Origin: Haliclona indistincta
Lineage: Eukaryota > Porifera > Demospongiae > Haplosclerida > Chalinidae
Assembly: GCA_964017065.1 (NCBI GenBank)
Contig: OZ024786.1
Span: 13,861,764 to 13,925,763, forward strand
Reading direction: 5' to 3'
Length of the DNA stretch: 64,000 nt
Positions 11,851-23,932 of the stretch are shown one piece after another. The notes beneath the pieces were generated by a model. That model was not told where the DNA came from. It did no database searches and was given only the letters and a program-made list of their open reading frames with translations. Position numbers and translations under genes: made by a program. Position 1 is the first letter of the stretch; every line of letters starts with the position of its first letter.

Positions 11851-12597
11851 TAGCCTCGTTCCCAGGCCTTTGATAGAAGGCCTGGTAACAATTGCACGCG
11901 CATGCGCCAAATTTTAGCTCAAATCGCGCTAATGGATATTTACGTGCACGTTTGGTATATTTATGTCCGTATATTGCTCCGTTTATGTAATATACGATGC
12001 AAAAGATAGGCAGGGTAAGAGGCGGAGCAATTCTGTTGCTGACGTGACATGACAAAGATGCGTTTACAGTATGCTTCTTGTAAGCCGCGTCCTGAACTCA
12101 ACATCAGCTTACAGCTATATCTGTGGACACAGTAGGACTCCCAAGACATGGGGCCGAAGAAGCATCGTAGCTATACGCTGAAACAGTGCTTTCTCTTCGA
12201 TGTGCATCGCTCTCAAATGTAAGAGCCGACGGTTAACTGGCCTCAAAGCTCTAAAACCAAAATGTCTGTACGTATGGTCCTCTAGACTAACCGTGGATAG
12301 CTCCTGTAACACAGGGCTAGACACACGTACTCCGTGCTTGTGTCTAAGACGAAGAGTAATCATAGCTTTGCCTCCAGTGCTGCGGCACGCTCTAAACTTT
12401 GCTGAATGATGGAATTCTTTGTTGAGAGTCTATATTACAACGAAGAGCAAGCTAAGAACTACAGTTAGGAAATTACAAGAATGTGAAGTTATACATTCAT
12501 TTACTTGCACGGAACACAAAGAGTTAAACTTTCGCGCATGCGCGTGCAAATGTTACCAGGCCTAATTTCCTAAGAAATTGGCCTGGGGACGAGGCTA
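11851..12597. mobile_element. Double-hairpin MITE, same ends, different core (copy 2)
   Basis: Ends TAGCCTCGTTCCCAGGCC and GGCCTGGGGACGAGGCTA; inner inverted repeat GGCCTGGTAACAATTGCACG against CGTGCAAATGTTACCAGGCC. It is six bases after copy 1. The core (747 bp) is unrelated to copy 1; minus-strand ORFs at 12115-12363 and 11961-12149 are of unknown origin. Confidence 0.75.
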
Positions 12598-12692
12598 GCT
12601 AAGGGGGTACGTACGTACGACAAGCTAATTTAATATGACGTATTGCTGACATACGACACGCCCACTAACGAATGGAATGTATGTAGGATAGT

Positions 12693-13193
12693 TTAACCCT
12701 TCACATGCGGCGGGCAACTATAGTCGCCCGGCAAGTTTGACGTCACCGGAAGTGGGCGTTAAAATTCGAAGATAGTTTATTTCACCTATAGACCAAATAC
12801 AGCTATGTGGGGTGTGATTGCGAGCCATTGGCGGGGCCTGCGGCCCCGCCAAGCAGAGCTATGGCGGGATCACCTAGCACCACTGGGTCTCCAGGGGCTT
12901 CTTGACATAAAAAGCAGCCATACGTGCACTAACTTTGTCTCACACGTGCTGTTTTGACCAAACAAGCGGCGTTTTTTGCTCCGGTGAAAGTGATTCTAGC
13001 ACACGACAGTTGGTAGATCGTCAAGTGGGCGTGGTTAACCGCAACTGTCATTGACAACAAGCCCGCACGTTGTGCAAGTTGATTTTGCATATTAACGGTG
13101 ATCACAGCGCTAGTTTGTCTGTCTAATGGTTTCAAAGGTTAGTGAAATTCACAAAATAGAGGCTAGAATTGCTGTCCGCACTTGAAGGGTTAA
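12693..13193. mobile_element. TTAA-flanked, piggyBac-type MITE nested in the outer element
   Basis: TTAA at both edges; terminal inverted repeats CCCTTCACATGCGG and CCGCACTTGAAGGG. TTAA target duplication is the hallmark of piggyBac-type transposition. No transposase is visible, so it is non-autonomous. A GC-rich palindrome (ggcggggcctgcggccccgcc core) lies near 12830-12852. Confidence 0.7.
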
Positions 13194-13699
13194 ACAGTTT
13201 GCCATCGGGCTATAGTACATGATATCGAGCTCAGGTGTGCATTGTTTCCACTCCAGATCAAGGCAAGTAATATAATATTCCAGACCAATCTACTGAAAAT
13301 AGCTGAAACAAGTTTTATACTGTTTACAGAGATTGGACAACATTGATGCGTATTGCAGCCAGAGTTTGTGCGCCACAGTCGCAATTTCTTTACATTATTA
13401 ACTGAATGGTGCTCAAGAATGATAGCGATGCTGTTTTGATCACGTTGGTGCTTTCTTGGGTGAATAGTTTTGCCAACCAATTCTCCATCTTCATCTCTCT
13501 GTACTGCAAAAACTAAAAGAGGTAAGGGTGGGGTAAGGTAGCTTAAACGAAAGCTCTTGGGTAGTAGTATCTATTCCGCAACACACTTACCGTTGAAATT
13601 GTCCTCTAAAGACGAAGCTGACCAGGAAAGTCGCAATGTATTTTGAGCAGTAACGTCAGCATTACGTCAGGATAAATTAGCTTGTCGTACCCCCCTGGG

Positions 13700-13877
13700 C
13701 ATATCCAATGCGTTTTGGACACTGCAGAAATCAATGTCTCTGAAAGAGTTGGAGAAGAACTGCTTCGAAGTGTTCGATGAAGGGAACAAACAACGTGGGT
13801 GGTAGTAGATAGAGAAGGCATTTCCGGTTTCAGACGTTGACAGTTGCTGAACTGAGTTCGCACAAGAAAATCGATCG
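13700..13877 (+). promoter_or_regulatory. Conserved 5' block of the ankyrin-Roc-COR genes (copy A)
   Basis: The sequence before the start codon (cgttttggacactgcagaaatc, ggtggtagtagatagagaag, catttccggtttc, aatcgatcgATG) recurs upstream of copies B (24715-24868), C (41745-41900), D (short, 51783-51827) and E (59728-59905). It probably contains the promoter and 5' UTR. It is conserved because it was duplicated with the block; no TATA box is clear. Confidence 0.5.
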
Positions 13878-16800
13878 ATGTCTCAAGAAGTGTCAGAGTG
13901 CTTGGATGCATTCTGGAAGAGGAACAAAGAAGATGCGGTGCGACTGTTACAGCTGATACAACAACCAGCTAAAGTCAGGGACGCCGACTATTTCAAGTCC
14001 TCTCTGCTCCATCATGCAGCTCAGCATGGGTGGTTGGATGTAGTCATCGAGCTAGCAACAAAGTACAAGTGCGACGTCAACTGTAAAGACGACCTTGGGG
14101 ATACTCCACTACACAATGCTGCCACGTATGATCAACTGGAAGTAATGAAGTACCTCATCAATGAGCAACACTGTGACCCAATGACTAGAGACAACAATCA
14201 CGATACACCGCTTCACTATGCTTGTATTAAAGGTCATCTCGACATCACCCACTACCTTATCAGTGAGGCACACTGTGACCCATCATGTATGGATATTTTC
14301 GGTAGTACACCACTTCACTATGCTTGTACCAATGGTCACACCCACATTGTGCAATACTTACTATCCACTGGTAGAGTAGACCCACTGGCTAAGAACAAGT
14401 ATGGCACCACTCCAGTAGACTATGCTAGTAAGCATGAAAACTGTTATGATCTACTGAAACTGTTCCAGTCATTTCCACAATGCAAGAACTTTCCCGTGCA
14501 CACATACACAAAGCTCATCCTAACTGGATACAGTGGAGTAGGCAAGACCACCACATCTCAACTCATTCTCCTCTTAGCTAGCAAAGCTGGCTTCTTTTCA
14601 TCAGGTCGTGTTACTGACGTAGAATGCCTCACTGCTGGAATCATACCTCTCCATGTCGAGAGCAAGGTGAAGGAGGTTGGTAACATGGTAATATACGATT
14701 TCGCAGGACAACAAGAGTACTACTCTAGTCATGCTGCTGTACTGGAACGCATCATGAGGAATTCTGCCGCTATATTTGTTTGTATAGCAGACCTGAGCCA
14801 GTGTATGGAGAAGATCAGTGAGTCCATACACTACTGGATGAGTTTCATAAAGAACGCCTGCAGCTCAGCCCAGGAATCATCACACGTCATCATTGTTGGC
14901 AGCCATGCTGACCTGGTCAAGTCAGCACAAGAGCTAAAGGAGAAGACCTCACTAGTGGAGAGCATAGCAGAGGGCAGAGTGAAGCAGCTGACGTATGGAG
15001 GATCTGTGAACATGGACTGTCGAAAGTCGAAAACCAAAGAAGCACGTCATTTCCGCTCTCTCCTCTCAAACAGCCAACAAGCCATACTATCATCCCAGCC
15101 CAGCATGAGTTTGCGCTGTCACGTGTTGTACGCTTTTCTTCGTACAAAGCTCGGGAAGGCAAGCTGTGCACTTCAAGAGCTGACCACTGCCCTTGCTTCA
15201 GAGAAAGATTTTGATTTCAATTCTACTGTATTAACAGAGTCACTGATCTCCCTCAGTGACAAAGGCCTCATCTTGTTCGTGCAGAACCAGGAATATCTCC
15301 AGTCCAGCTGGGTGGTGGTGGAGAAAGATACCTTGCTTAAAGATGTCAATGGAACACTATTTGCTCCTGAGAATTTCAAGCAGTATCGTCAAGTTGCCAG
15401 CAACACTGGTATAGTGCCCATCGTGACCCTTGAGGAGTTATTCCCACAGTACAGCTCAGAGATGTTCGTGGGCTGTCTCCAGAGTATGGAATTCTGTCAT
15501 CCAGTCGATCCCTCAGCACTTCAAGGCACTAGCCTCGAGAGCAACAAAGTTACTTTATCGTCCCCTCCATCAGGAGCCAGCCGTCTCTTCTTTCCGAGTC
15601 TTGTTAAAGAGCATCGACCTGGTGACCTCCCCTCTCCAAGGTTTGGCTGGTGTCTGGGGTGCAGTGACCCTCACCAGTTTTTCAGCAATCGTTTCTTACA
15701 CGTTCTTCTCCTTCGACTTGCTTTCACGTTTCCTCTGGCCAGTGATCATCTTCCACCCTCCTCCTCTCTGAGTGGTCTTGAGCGACGATGCCAAGTGTGG
15801 CGAAATGGAATCAGCTGGGAGAGTGTCTCTGGAGTGTCCACAATAGTAGAAATTGTAGATCGTAATCGTTGGGTCATTGTGCTTGTGTCTGAGAATAGCA
15901 GAGAAGCAGCAGAGACCTGCAGCAGTGTCATCAGGATGATCCTCGACCTCCAACAGCAGCTGTGTGGTGTTGTGAGCACATGTGAATGTCTCATCTCTCC
16001 TTCTCTACTCGACCGCTATCCCTTTGATTCCTTGCCCGATACCGACCTCTTTGTCATGCGTGATGTAGCTAAGGCAATGCTTCTTCACCACAAGGTTCTC
16101 TTGGATCGAAAAAGTGGAAGAAATAAGCTCCCTACCGACGAGGCTTTATCGTGTGAGCCTTACTACCTCTTGCAACCCTCCTCTGTGTGCCAGCTCTTCA
16201 GACAAAGCATGGCTAGCCAGCCTGTTCCAGATCCCCTCCTCCAGGAGGTACTCAGGTACTGCCAGCAGCCCCAGCAGAAGCCACGAGACCACAAGGAGCT
16301 GAGGGAGTGTGTCAACAAGCACAGCATATTTGCTGGCAGAAACCCTCTGGTGAGTTGCTGTGTACACATGTAATTTACCATGGAGAATGCCTACTACTAT
16401 AACTATTGATATATACATTTTACCGGGCAGGAGGTGGCTGAGCTAAATGAAAAGGATATCAGTGTTGCTGAAGTCGCTAATGATGGTTTGGTTAGAAAAA
16501 ATGTGACTGCAGAAATTAGTGAGTTACACAGTGGTATTCCAATATCATTATTGTTAATGTCATTTGTGGTATTTATAGTCTTTGTTAAAGTTGTGATGAC
16601 TATAGTGTCTCATTATAGATGATCAATGCTCTACAGTAGTGAGTGAGGTGTCTTACCAGCTGATGATAGAGCACAAGTTCCCTCCTGAGAAGTGGCCATA
16701 TCTAGCTGTTGGTCTGAGGCTAGCTGAGCTGGTACCAACCATTGAAGCTGATAGAGGAGGTGTGTCTACTCAACTGCAGTCTCTCATCACTCACTGGATC

Positions 16801-17942
16801 AGAGACCATGACCCACATCACTACTGGGAGGAGCTGATCGATGCTGTGCTGCTCAGTGAGGAGACTGTGATAGCTAATCGACTAGCAGATCATGTGGGCG
16901 TGGCTGTTGATGATGGTTAGTGAACAATAATTTGTTCGAGCTAAATTCATAATAGGTATTTCGATATTCTCATGGATGGACTCATGCAATACATAACTAT
17001 GTATATTGTTCATGTGATAGTGCTGCTCTGAGTTTAAACTTGATTTTTATCAATATAGTGTAGCCTGGGTACGATGGTACACTATAATGTTAAGATATTA
17101 TGTCGTCAATCTCTCTTGTGTGGTTGTTCTATAGGAGCAGTAGGATCATCATCATCTTCACCACAATCCAGTACTCATGGTATGTGAGATATTTGTTGTT
17201 GACTATTAGACAGGTTTGTGTATCATCTAATAAGGTAGAGCATGGTGGTTTAGTGCTAATTGGCAATGACATGTAGAGATGACAGTGGTTACTCATGTAG
17301 TCATCTCACATAAAATTATCTCTACTTTATATTATTTCCCTCAAAATGTTGGTTCTATACAGACCTTTGAAGCATTACTATAATAGCGGAAAATTTTCGC
17401 GGGAGAAAATTTTCTCGAATTTCGCGAATTACAGGCTATTCGCGAAAATATTATCTGCGAATGTCTTGTTTTTTAATGACAAAGATAGGGCAATAGCGCT
17501 GATTCACGAAAATATTATTCGCGAAATGCTCTATCTCGCGCATTCGCGAAATTTTCTCTCATGAAAATTTCCCGCTATACGGTCGATTTCCTTCACATTA
17601 TTCTTTCTTGATATTTATTTATGGTCCAAATGCATATTTTTGACGGTTTCTTTACCTCCACACACAGCTCTGACTACTAACAATGCTGCATATCTCATGT
17701 TAAAGCATGGCTTCCCTCTTCATGAGTGGAGTACACTTGCTACTGCTCTACATCATGGAGGAGACACTGAGTTAATTGGAACTGACAAGCATAGCTCCAT
17801 GAGTCGTCTGATATCAGTCATCAAGCTCTGGATAGCTAACGATGAAGAGAGATCATGGATGAAGCTCAAGGAAGCTATGGTGGAGATAGGTGAACCTGTG
17901 AGAGCTCATCAACTGTATAAGGATGCTATAGATGAGGTATAA
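13878..17942 (+). CDS. Ankyrin-Roc-COR protein with two death domains (copy A)
   Basis: Exons 13878-16349, 16431-16518, 16619-16915, 17135-17179, 17668-17942, about 1058 residues; all junctions keep frame. Exon 1 (824 codons) holds about five ankyrin repeats (40-205), a Roc GTPase (about 209-390) with P-loop GYSGVGKTT at 217, switch II DFAGQQEYY at 274 and GSHADL at 341, then a COR domain (LISLSDKGLILFV, FFPSL near 571). Exon 3 encodes one death-fold domain (EKWPYLAVGLRL...LITHWI), exon 4 a serine-rich linker, exon 5 a second (HEWSTLATALHH...VIKLWI...EIGEP). The order matches DAPK without its kinase. Intracellular signalling or scaffold role is inferred from the family. A polyadenylation signal AATAAA lies at 18093. 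No disabling change seen. Confidence 0.85.
17382..17580. mobile_element. MITE in intron 4 of the copy A ankyrin gene
   Basis: About 200 bp with inverted ends ATAGCGGAAAATTTTC and GAAAATTTCCCGCTAT, rich in ttcgcgaa motifs. Copy D has an empty site at the same place (58855-58875, gaagcattagatttcc), so it inserted after the A/D split. Confidence 0.75.
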
Positions 17943-18122
17943 TAATTGATCATTGCATCCATATGCAATAATACTCGCTCTTTTTCTCAGTTAACATGAT
18001 AAGATCAAGTATAAACCACAGAATCACAAGCAGTTAGCAGTAGAATGTGAACTAATGATTATTTTGTACCGTTATTATTATTGTTATGCTTTAATAAACC
18101 ATTTCTGTGTAAAATTAAATTC

Positions 18123-18346
18123 GTGCTCCACGTGTGCTAGAGAAGCTCTCTACATGTCTCTAGTTCAGTATCGCTGTCTTGTCTGTGATTGTACGCTCGT
18201 GATCCGGTCGTGAGAGGGTATGGTAGAGGGAGTAAAGAGCTCGGTATACCTACAGGTGAGTGAGATCCACACAGCGTGTAGTGTAGTGAGCGAGCTGATG
18301 GTGGTGCGTGTTCTACACGACACACTCACTTACTAGTATCTCTCAC
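18123..18346 (+). other. Conserved block with a 38-codon ORF of unknown origin (copy A)
   Basis: Duplicated downstream of the copy C gene (45060-45240) and, truncated, of copy D (59430-59526). It contains the ORF 18220-18336 starting MVEGVKSSVYLQ; in both full copies the codon before GTGAGT could end a first exon. The two full copies keep the frame for 36 codons with few changes. I do not recognise the product. Confidence 0.35.
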
Positions 18347-18817
18347 CCTCAGCTCAGCTAATCCTAGCACTGTGGAGGGTGCATGATAACCCAGTTAAGA
18401 AGAGACTATAGTAAAGAGAAATACTGTAACCCAAGATCAGAGCAGCATCACCCCAGTATGGTTACTAACTCACTACCTCATTCACTCACTCACCTCTTTC
18501 TCACTCACTCCTTCCAGAGCTGAGATGTGTAATTTTGATGACTAGTTGGTAGTCCCTGATGGTGGTAAGGTCATCAATATAGACGAGGACAACAGCTATG
18601 GTGTGTTAGTATGATATGATCTACAATAACTATGTGTATGAACCAGTCTATGATAAAGGATCTCAACTACACCGCACTAAGTGAGCTAACCACTATGATA
18701 AACAGTGATGGTACCACTAGTACAGTAATATGCATCTTGATTGTATTAGGATATTGAAGTCGTCACAGCTTTCAGCATAGATATTTTGCTTTCAGTCATA
18801 GTTTTCCTTTTTTCTTA

Positions 18818-18824
18818 TCTCTCT

Positions 18825-18880
<56 letters not shown>

Positions 18881-18948
18881 TCTCCCTCCCTCTCCCCATC
18901 CCTCCCCCACCTCCCTCCCTCTCTCCCTCCCCCTCTCTCTCCCTCTAG
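18818..18948 (+). repeat. CT-rich microsatellite
   Basis: (CT)n and (CCCT)n tract between decayed exon 6 and exon 7 of the copy B KIF23 pseudogene. ORFs inside are artefacts. Confidence 0.9.
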
Positions 18949-19132
18949 GTATATCTGGTATATCTTGATTAAGCCCCTCCACTGTCAGAGTAGTAGTTGG
19001 TGAGTCAGCATCACTATCATGGACCGTAGTGTCAACATGTCTGATTTAGCCTTAGCCTGGAGTCAGCCAAATCTAACTTAGTTCAAGGAGGTGTGTGTTG
19101 AGTGTCTGTCTCACTGAGTATCATGTCCTCCT

Positions 19133-19153
19133 GGGTTTAGGGTTTAGGGTTTA
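19133..19153 (+). repeat. Short interstitial TTTAGGG repeat
   Basis: Three head-to-tail GGGTTTA units. It lies just before an exon that is foreign to KIF23, possibly at a rearrangement joint. Confidence 0.6.
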
Positions 19154-19161
19154 CCTCTCCA

Positions 19162-19351
19162 GGTCTACTGAAGCAGTAGCAGCTGCTAAGAAGGCTCAAC
19201 AGGAGATGTACAGTGCTCTGTTAGCTAAGAGAGAAGTGCTGGCTCATGGTCTCGAGACTAGACTAACTAGCTACAAGGAATTAGGACAATATCATGTCAA
19301 AGGAATACAAGACAGAACAGAATTTGATATTGTTATGACAAGGCACCAGGT
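19162..19351 (+). other. Orphan coiled-coil exon of another gene
   Basis: An open stretch from the acceptor ctctccag to the donor caccag/gtgagt reads STEAVAAAKKAQQEMYSALL and continues as a helical, charged segment (LAHGLETRLTSYKELGQ). KIF23 copy A has nothing like it at this position. It faintly recalls the helical segment of FRMD4-type proteins (AKREVLxxxLExRLxxYKEL), which is only a recollection. Probably an exon carried in by rearrangement. Confidence 0.35.
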
Positions 19352-19971
19352 GAGTGAGTGAGGTCTTGGTTTGTATGTAGTTATTGTATGGTACACCACA
19401 AGCACTTGAAATAATGATATTCAGTGACGTCACATGTTGGTATACATAAGTGTCACTGTACTTGTTGATTGTCCTTTGTAGACCACCACAGTCTAGGATA
19501 CTGAGAGAAGATGCTGCTCACAACATGTACGTGTCAGGAGCCACTGAGGTAGAGGTGAAGAGCACTGAGGAGGCATTTGAGCTGGTCTGGTTAGGACAGA
19601 GAAGACGCCGTGTAGCAGAGACCCAGTTGAACCACAAGAGCAGTCGTAGTCACTCAGTGTTCACTGTACGACTAGTACAGGTACTCACACACACACAGTC
19701 ACACACACACACAGACACACTCATCGCTATTATTAATTTTGTCATTGTAGGCCCCTCTGGATCAGACAGGTGATGAGGTGCTCCAGGACAGGAGCAAGGT
19801 GGCGTCTGCTCAACTCTCTCTTGTTGACCTAGCTGGCTCAGAGCGTACCTCACGCACCAAAAATGAGGGAGACAGAATCAGAGAAGCTGGTGAGGAACAC
19901 TGTCACTAAACATGTTCTTGTGTTAAAGAATCAATTCTCAGGTAATATCAATCAGAGTTTGATGATATTAA

Positions 19972-20644
19972 GGTGGCGGGATACCGTTTTAATGAGATTC
20001 ATGACTTTGCAAGTGGCTATTTCTTTTTAAGCCAAGTCTATCTGTGCAGACGGAGTTGCAGTGTGCGCTTTGTTTGTCTATAGATAGGCATCGATAATAG
20101 CAAGTTTCAGCCACGTAGTGTTCGCCATCACGGAACGACGAGCTCGCCTGTGAAGACTCTTTACATTTTTCTTTAGTTGTGTGAAAAGTACGAAGCTAAA
20201 ACTGCTCTTGGCAAGCTCTATCTTCCATTCGTGGAGGAGCCTGCGTATCGATTTCGCCGAGCAATGCTCGTACGCGATACTGCAGCTACGTACTGCCAGA
20301 CAGTACAGAGTACGCAGCTGTAGTATCGCGTGCGAGCACTGCTCGGCGAAATCCATACGCAGGCTCCTCCACAGATAGTAGATGAGCTTGCATGAGCAGT
20401 TTTAGCTTCGTACGTTTCACACAACTAAAGAAAAATTGTAAAAACTCGATCGTGTTTAGTCTTCACAGGCGAGCTCGTCGTTCCGTGATGGCGAACACTA
20501 CGTGGCTGAAACTTGCTATTATCGATGCCTATCTATAGACAAACAAAGCGCACACTGCAACTCCGTCTGCACAGATAGACTTGGCTTAAAAAGAAATAGC
20601 CACTTGCAAAGTCATGAATCTCATTAAAATGGTATCCCGCCACC
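19972..20644. mobile_element. TTAA-flanked long foldback element inside KIF23 copy B exon 9
   Basis: Starts GGTGGCGGGATACC and ends GGTATCCCGCCACC. The two halves are reverse complements over roughly 320 bp each, meeting near 20300. TTAA flanks both sides (19968-19971, 20645-20648), and the empty exon in copy A reads gacattaagaac with one TTAA. This is a piggyBac-type target duplication. It breaks the motor domain. Confidence 0.92.
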
Positions 20645-20659
20645 TTAAGAACTTGTATG

Positions 20660-21040
20660 GACACTGAGAGACAATCAGCTGAATGTCTGACAATCAGCTG
20701 ATTGTCAGCTGACAATCAGCTGATTGAATGTCTGACAATCAGCTATCGAATGTCTGACAATGTCGAATATCGAATGTCTGACAATCAGCTATTGAATGTC
20801 TGACAATCAGCTATTGAATGTCTGACAATCAGCTATTGAATGTCTGACAATCAGCTATTGAATGTCTGACAATCAGCTATTGAATGTCTGACAATGTCGA
20901 ATATCGAATGTCTGACAATCAGCTATTGAATGTCTGACAATCAGCTATTGAATGTCTGACAATCAGCTGAATGTCTGACAATCAGCTGACAATCAGCTGA
21001 TTGTCTCTCAGTGTACTGAGAGACAATTGTACACTGAGAG
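20660..21040 (+). repeat. 22-bp minisatellite grown from KIF23 exon 9 sequence
   Basis: About 15 degenerate units of caatcagctattgaatgtctga and variants. The flanks are exon 9 (actgagagacaatcagctga and gagagacaatcaactgaaca), so the array expanded from the exon's own sequence. Confidence 0.85.
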
Positions 21041-23052
21041 ACAATCAACTGAACAATGCTAACAAAGTAATCATGATACTATTATACAGTATACTAGTGA
21101 TCTGTCTGTCTCACTAGATCGTACCTTATCGTGACTCCAAACTAACTCACTTGTTTAAGAACTATTTTGATGGTGAGGGTAAGGTCAGGATGGTGGTGTG
21201 TGTCAACCCACGAGCCAAGGACTATGATGAGACCATTGTAAGTAACATCATTGACATGTCACATTATCTTCTGTATAATGTGTCATGTCAGACCATGGCC
21301 ATTTCTTTGTGGTCAAAACATTTCCAACCCAAAGTGGTCAATTTAGAATAAAGTTTATTTTCTTCAGCATGTGATGAGATTTGCTGAAGTCACTCAGGAA
21401 GTGGTAGTAGATCGACCATCACAAGTCAAGTGAGTTGATTTACTCACTAGCTCACACATGTGTTGGTCATCTGCTTTGTATCTCCAGATTTGATGTTGGA
21501 CTTGCTCCAGGAAGAAGAAGAGGTAGAACACACGCACACATGACACATTCGGCAGTTATGATGTTACATGTACTCTCTCTCCTCTCTCTCTCCCTCTCTT
21601 CTCTTAGCTAATATGTTATACAAGGCAGCACTTCAAGAAGCAAGTGATATTGAGGAGAAGGAGGCATCAGTCAATGTACCTCATCCTTATCAAGTTGCTC
21701 TAGGCATCGTGTGTCTACAGCAGGTAGGACTAGCTGTATCAATCACTAATACATGTGTTGCTGTCATGTTGTGCAGATCTTGTCCGAGAGTTGTTCAGTG
21801 AATTCACTGACTGAGCTGAGGAAACAGCTCGAGAACAGGAGCAGAGTGAGAGAGAGACTAATGGAGGAGAAGAAACGTAAGAGCAACTAGCTGCTCACTC
21901 ACTCACTCACTCACTCACTGATGTGTTCATTCTCTCAGAGGGTGACTTCAGAACACTGTTAGTAGCTCATGAACAAGAACTGATTGAGCTACGTGCTATG
22001 TCACATGACTACCAGTCTGTCAAGAACTCACGTGATCGAGCACAACGTGAAGTTCAGAGACTAAGAGGTGTGGTCAACACACAAGAGAGACAAGTAAGTC
22101 ACTATACATGGTAACCTGACCTCACTAGCTGAGTTGAATTGATATCATTATCATCATGATACAGGTGGCTCAGCTTAGTGGTGAGGTGGACAGCCTCAAG
22201 CAGACACTCTCCTCACAAACCAAGGACAACACTAGACTCAAGAACACTCTCACTAGACTCACTGAACAGAAAGACTATCTCCTTCGCACTCAGGTCATGT
22301 ACGAACATGATAAGAGAGAACTAGAGCAATAGCTCACAGCAAAGCAGAAGGAGACTGAGAAAGAGGCCGCAGAGAAACTGCTGTTGAAGAAAAAGATGAA
22401 GGGATTTGTATCACACGAGAAAGAGAAGTTTGATCGATTGTCGAAACAGATGCAGCGAAAGCAGAGAGAGATTAGAGCCAAGAATGAGAAACTGCGTCAG
22501 GTTGAGGAGCTCATTAAGAACTCACCTCTCCCATCAGCAGCAGCATCAGCTAGTAGTGATGTACGCACTCCACTGAGAGAAACAACAGTGACTGATGTTA
22601 GTGTAATGAGTGATATCATCAGAGCTATATTACACTCTCTTGTCACTAGAATGCACCTGTTCTCACTCGTGGTGGTAGAAAACGATCACTCTGAAAACTG
22701 GCTAGAACACAAACCAGTCAACACTGTAGACAATGGTAAGTCACTTGACCATGCACTTCCTGTCACATGTCTGCATACTTCCTGTCATGTGACAACAGGT
22801 GACTTGCTTCTGCCGATAATGAAGAGGAAGAGGACAGTTACTAACCCCAAACCCAAGGACCTGACCTCACGTCAGCTGGACAAGTACTGTCTGAAGCATC
22901 AGGAACAAGATGCTGAGGGTGGAGTACACACTCAACTATATAAGGTGACTAGATTGATACCGTGCATGATATCGTGCATATAGGCCAGGACCATATTTTG
23001 TATCGTCAAGAGTATACATGTATAATAAGAATTAGGAGTGTAAGAGTGTATA

Positions 23053-23301
23053 TCCGCGTACAAAATCTGTGTAGAAAGTAACGTGACATTCAAGTGAGCT
23101 GAATGACACTGAATTCTGCTGCTCCATAGGCGCGCTGTCGTCGTGGATTGATGGCTGTACTAACGACGTCGTTTGATGCTTGGCCACGTCTCCTCGCAAA
23201 CGTAGCAGATGACATTATACTAACAAATTACGGACACATTTTATGGTGATTACTCGCGTACGTGTCACGTTACTTTCCACACAGATTTTGTACAGGTACG
23301 G
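23053..23301. mobile_element. MITE in KIF23 intron 18 (copy B)
   Basis: Orthologue within the duplicated block of the element at 8977-9227, with the same inverted ends. Confidence 0.6.
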
Positions 23302-23932
23302 GATCGAACTGATATCAAACTGGGTAGTGTTGATATAGTGTGTGAATGTGTCTATGAGCACTGCTCTAGTTCAGGTGATCCATAGTGTGACCTCACTATT
23401 AGTGACTAACTTTCATCATGCCTTTTAAACCATCATTCATTGCTAGTTTGTTGAATGATATCAGACCTGCATGGCTTCAGAGGAAACACAATTCACTATT
23501 AAGCTCTCTTCTTGATGTACGTAGGGAGCCATTATGCACACTAGAGGAGGTGGAGTTGCAGTGCAGTTCACTGATATTGAGAAACTGAATCATGCCTCAC
23601 CCACCAAGACACTGACCAGGTATAGAGGACACGTGCATGCATTCCTTCTCTTGAGTGTCATTCCAGATCATTGTCACAACAGAGGATGGATCAGGATGAG
23701 TACAGCTCCTTCTCCTTGCTGGGTCAGGAGGACCATGAGCTAGAGGATGAGTGGACTGATGTGGAGACTAGAGTGAGTGATTGTGTGTGTGTGTGTGTTC
23801 ACAATCCTCCTCTCTCTCAATAGTGTGCTGTCGGTATTGAGGGTCGTCCTGGCAACCCACCAGCATTCTCACACATATTAACCAAGAAATAATTAAGGTG
23901 CCACACCTATCTGCTATGAATATTAACCCTTT

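Larger units (their letters stand above)
11359..13699. mobile_element. Outer inverted-repeat element hosting three nested insertions
   Basis: Left end CCCAGGGGGTAC (11359-11370) and right end GTACCCCCCTGGG (13687-13699) are inverted. After the nested insertions the left arm resumes at about 12603 (gtacgacaagctaattta) and matches the right arm (taaattagcttgtcgtac). Other block copies lack the whole insertion between KIF23 and the ankyrin gene: gggcgta runs directly into tccag. Nested inside are two CCTCGTACCCAGGCC elements and one TTAA element, listed separately. ORFs at 13190-13480 and 12929-13135 (minus) have no recognisable domain. Confidence 0.65.
18521..23892 (+). pseudogene. KIF23: KIF23 pseudogene, copy B (exons 6-21)
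   Basis: Lacks the promoter and exons 1-5. A decayed exon 6 with stops is at 18521-18681. Then exon 7 19482-19680, exon 8 19751-19889, exon 9 starting 19942, exon 10 21118-21237, 11 21368-21429, 12 21488-21522, 13 21608-21723, 14 21777-21876, 15 21939-22093, 16 22165-22602, 17 22650-22735, 18 22799-22944, 19 23525-23619, 20 23667-23772, 21 23824-23892. Disabling changes: exon 9 is split by a 673-bp TTAA element and by a minisatellite; exon 16 has TAG at 22330-22332; exon 17 lacks 2 nt and meets a stop in the spliced frame. Later exons are otherwise nearly the same as copy A. Confidence 0.92.

Noticed and set aside
14601..16418. Minus-strand and alternate-frame ORFs within the ankyrin-Roc-COR exon
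   Set aside because: Shadows of the strong coding frame; the same shadows recur in all copies at the same places.
20078..20424. ORFs on both strands in the foldback element
   Set aside because: Mirror images caused by the inverted repeat; no domain and no conservation pattern.
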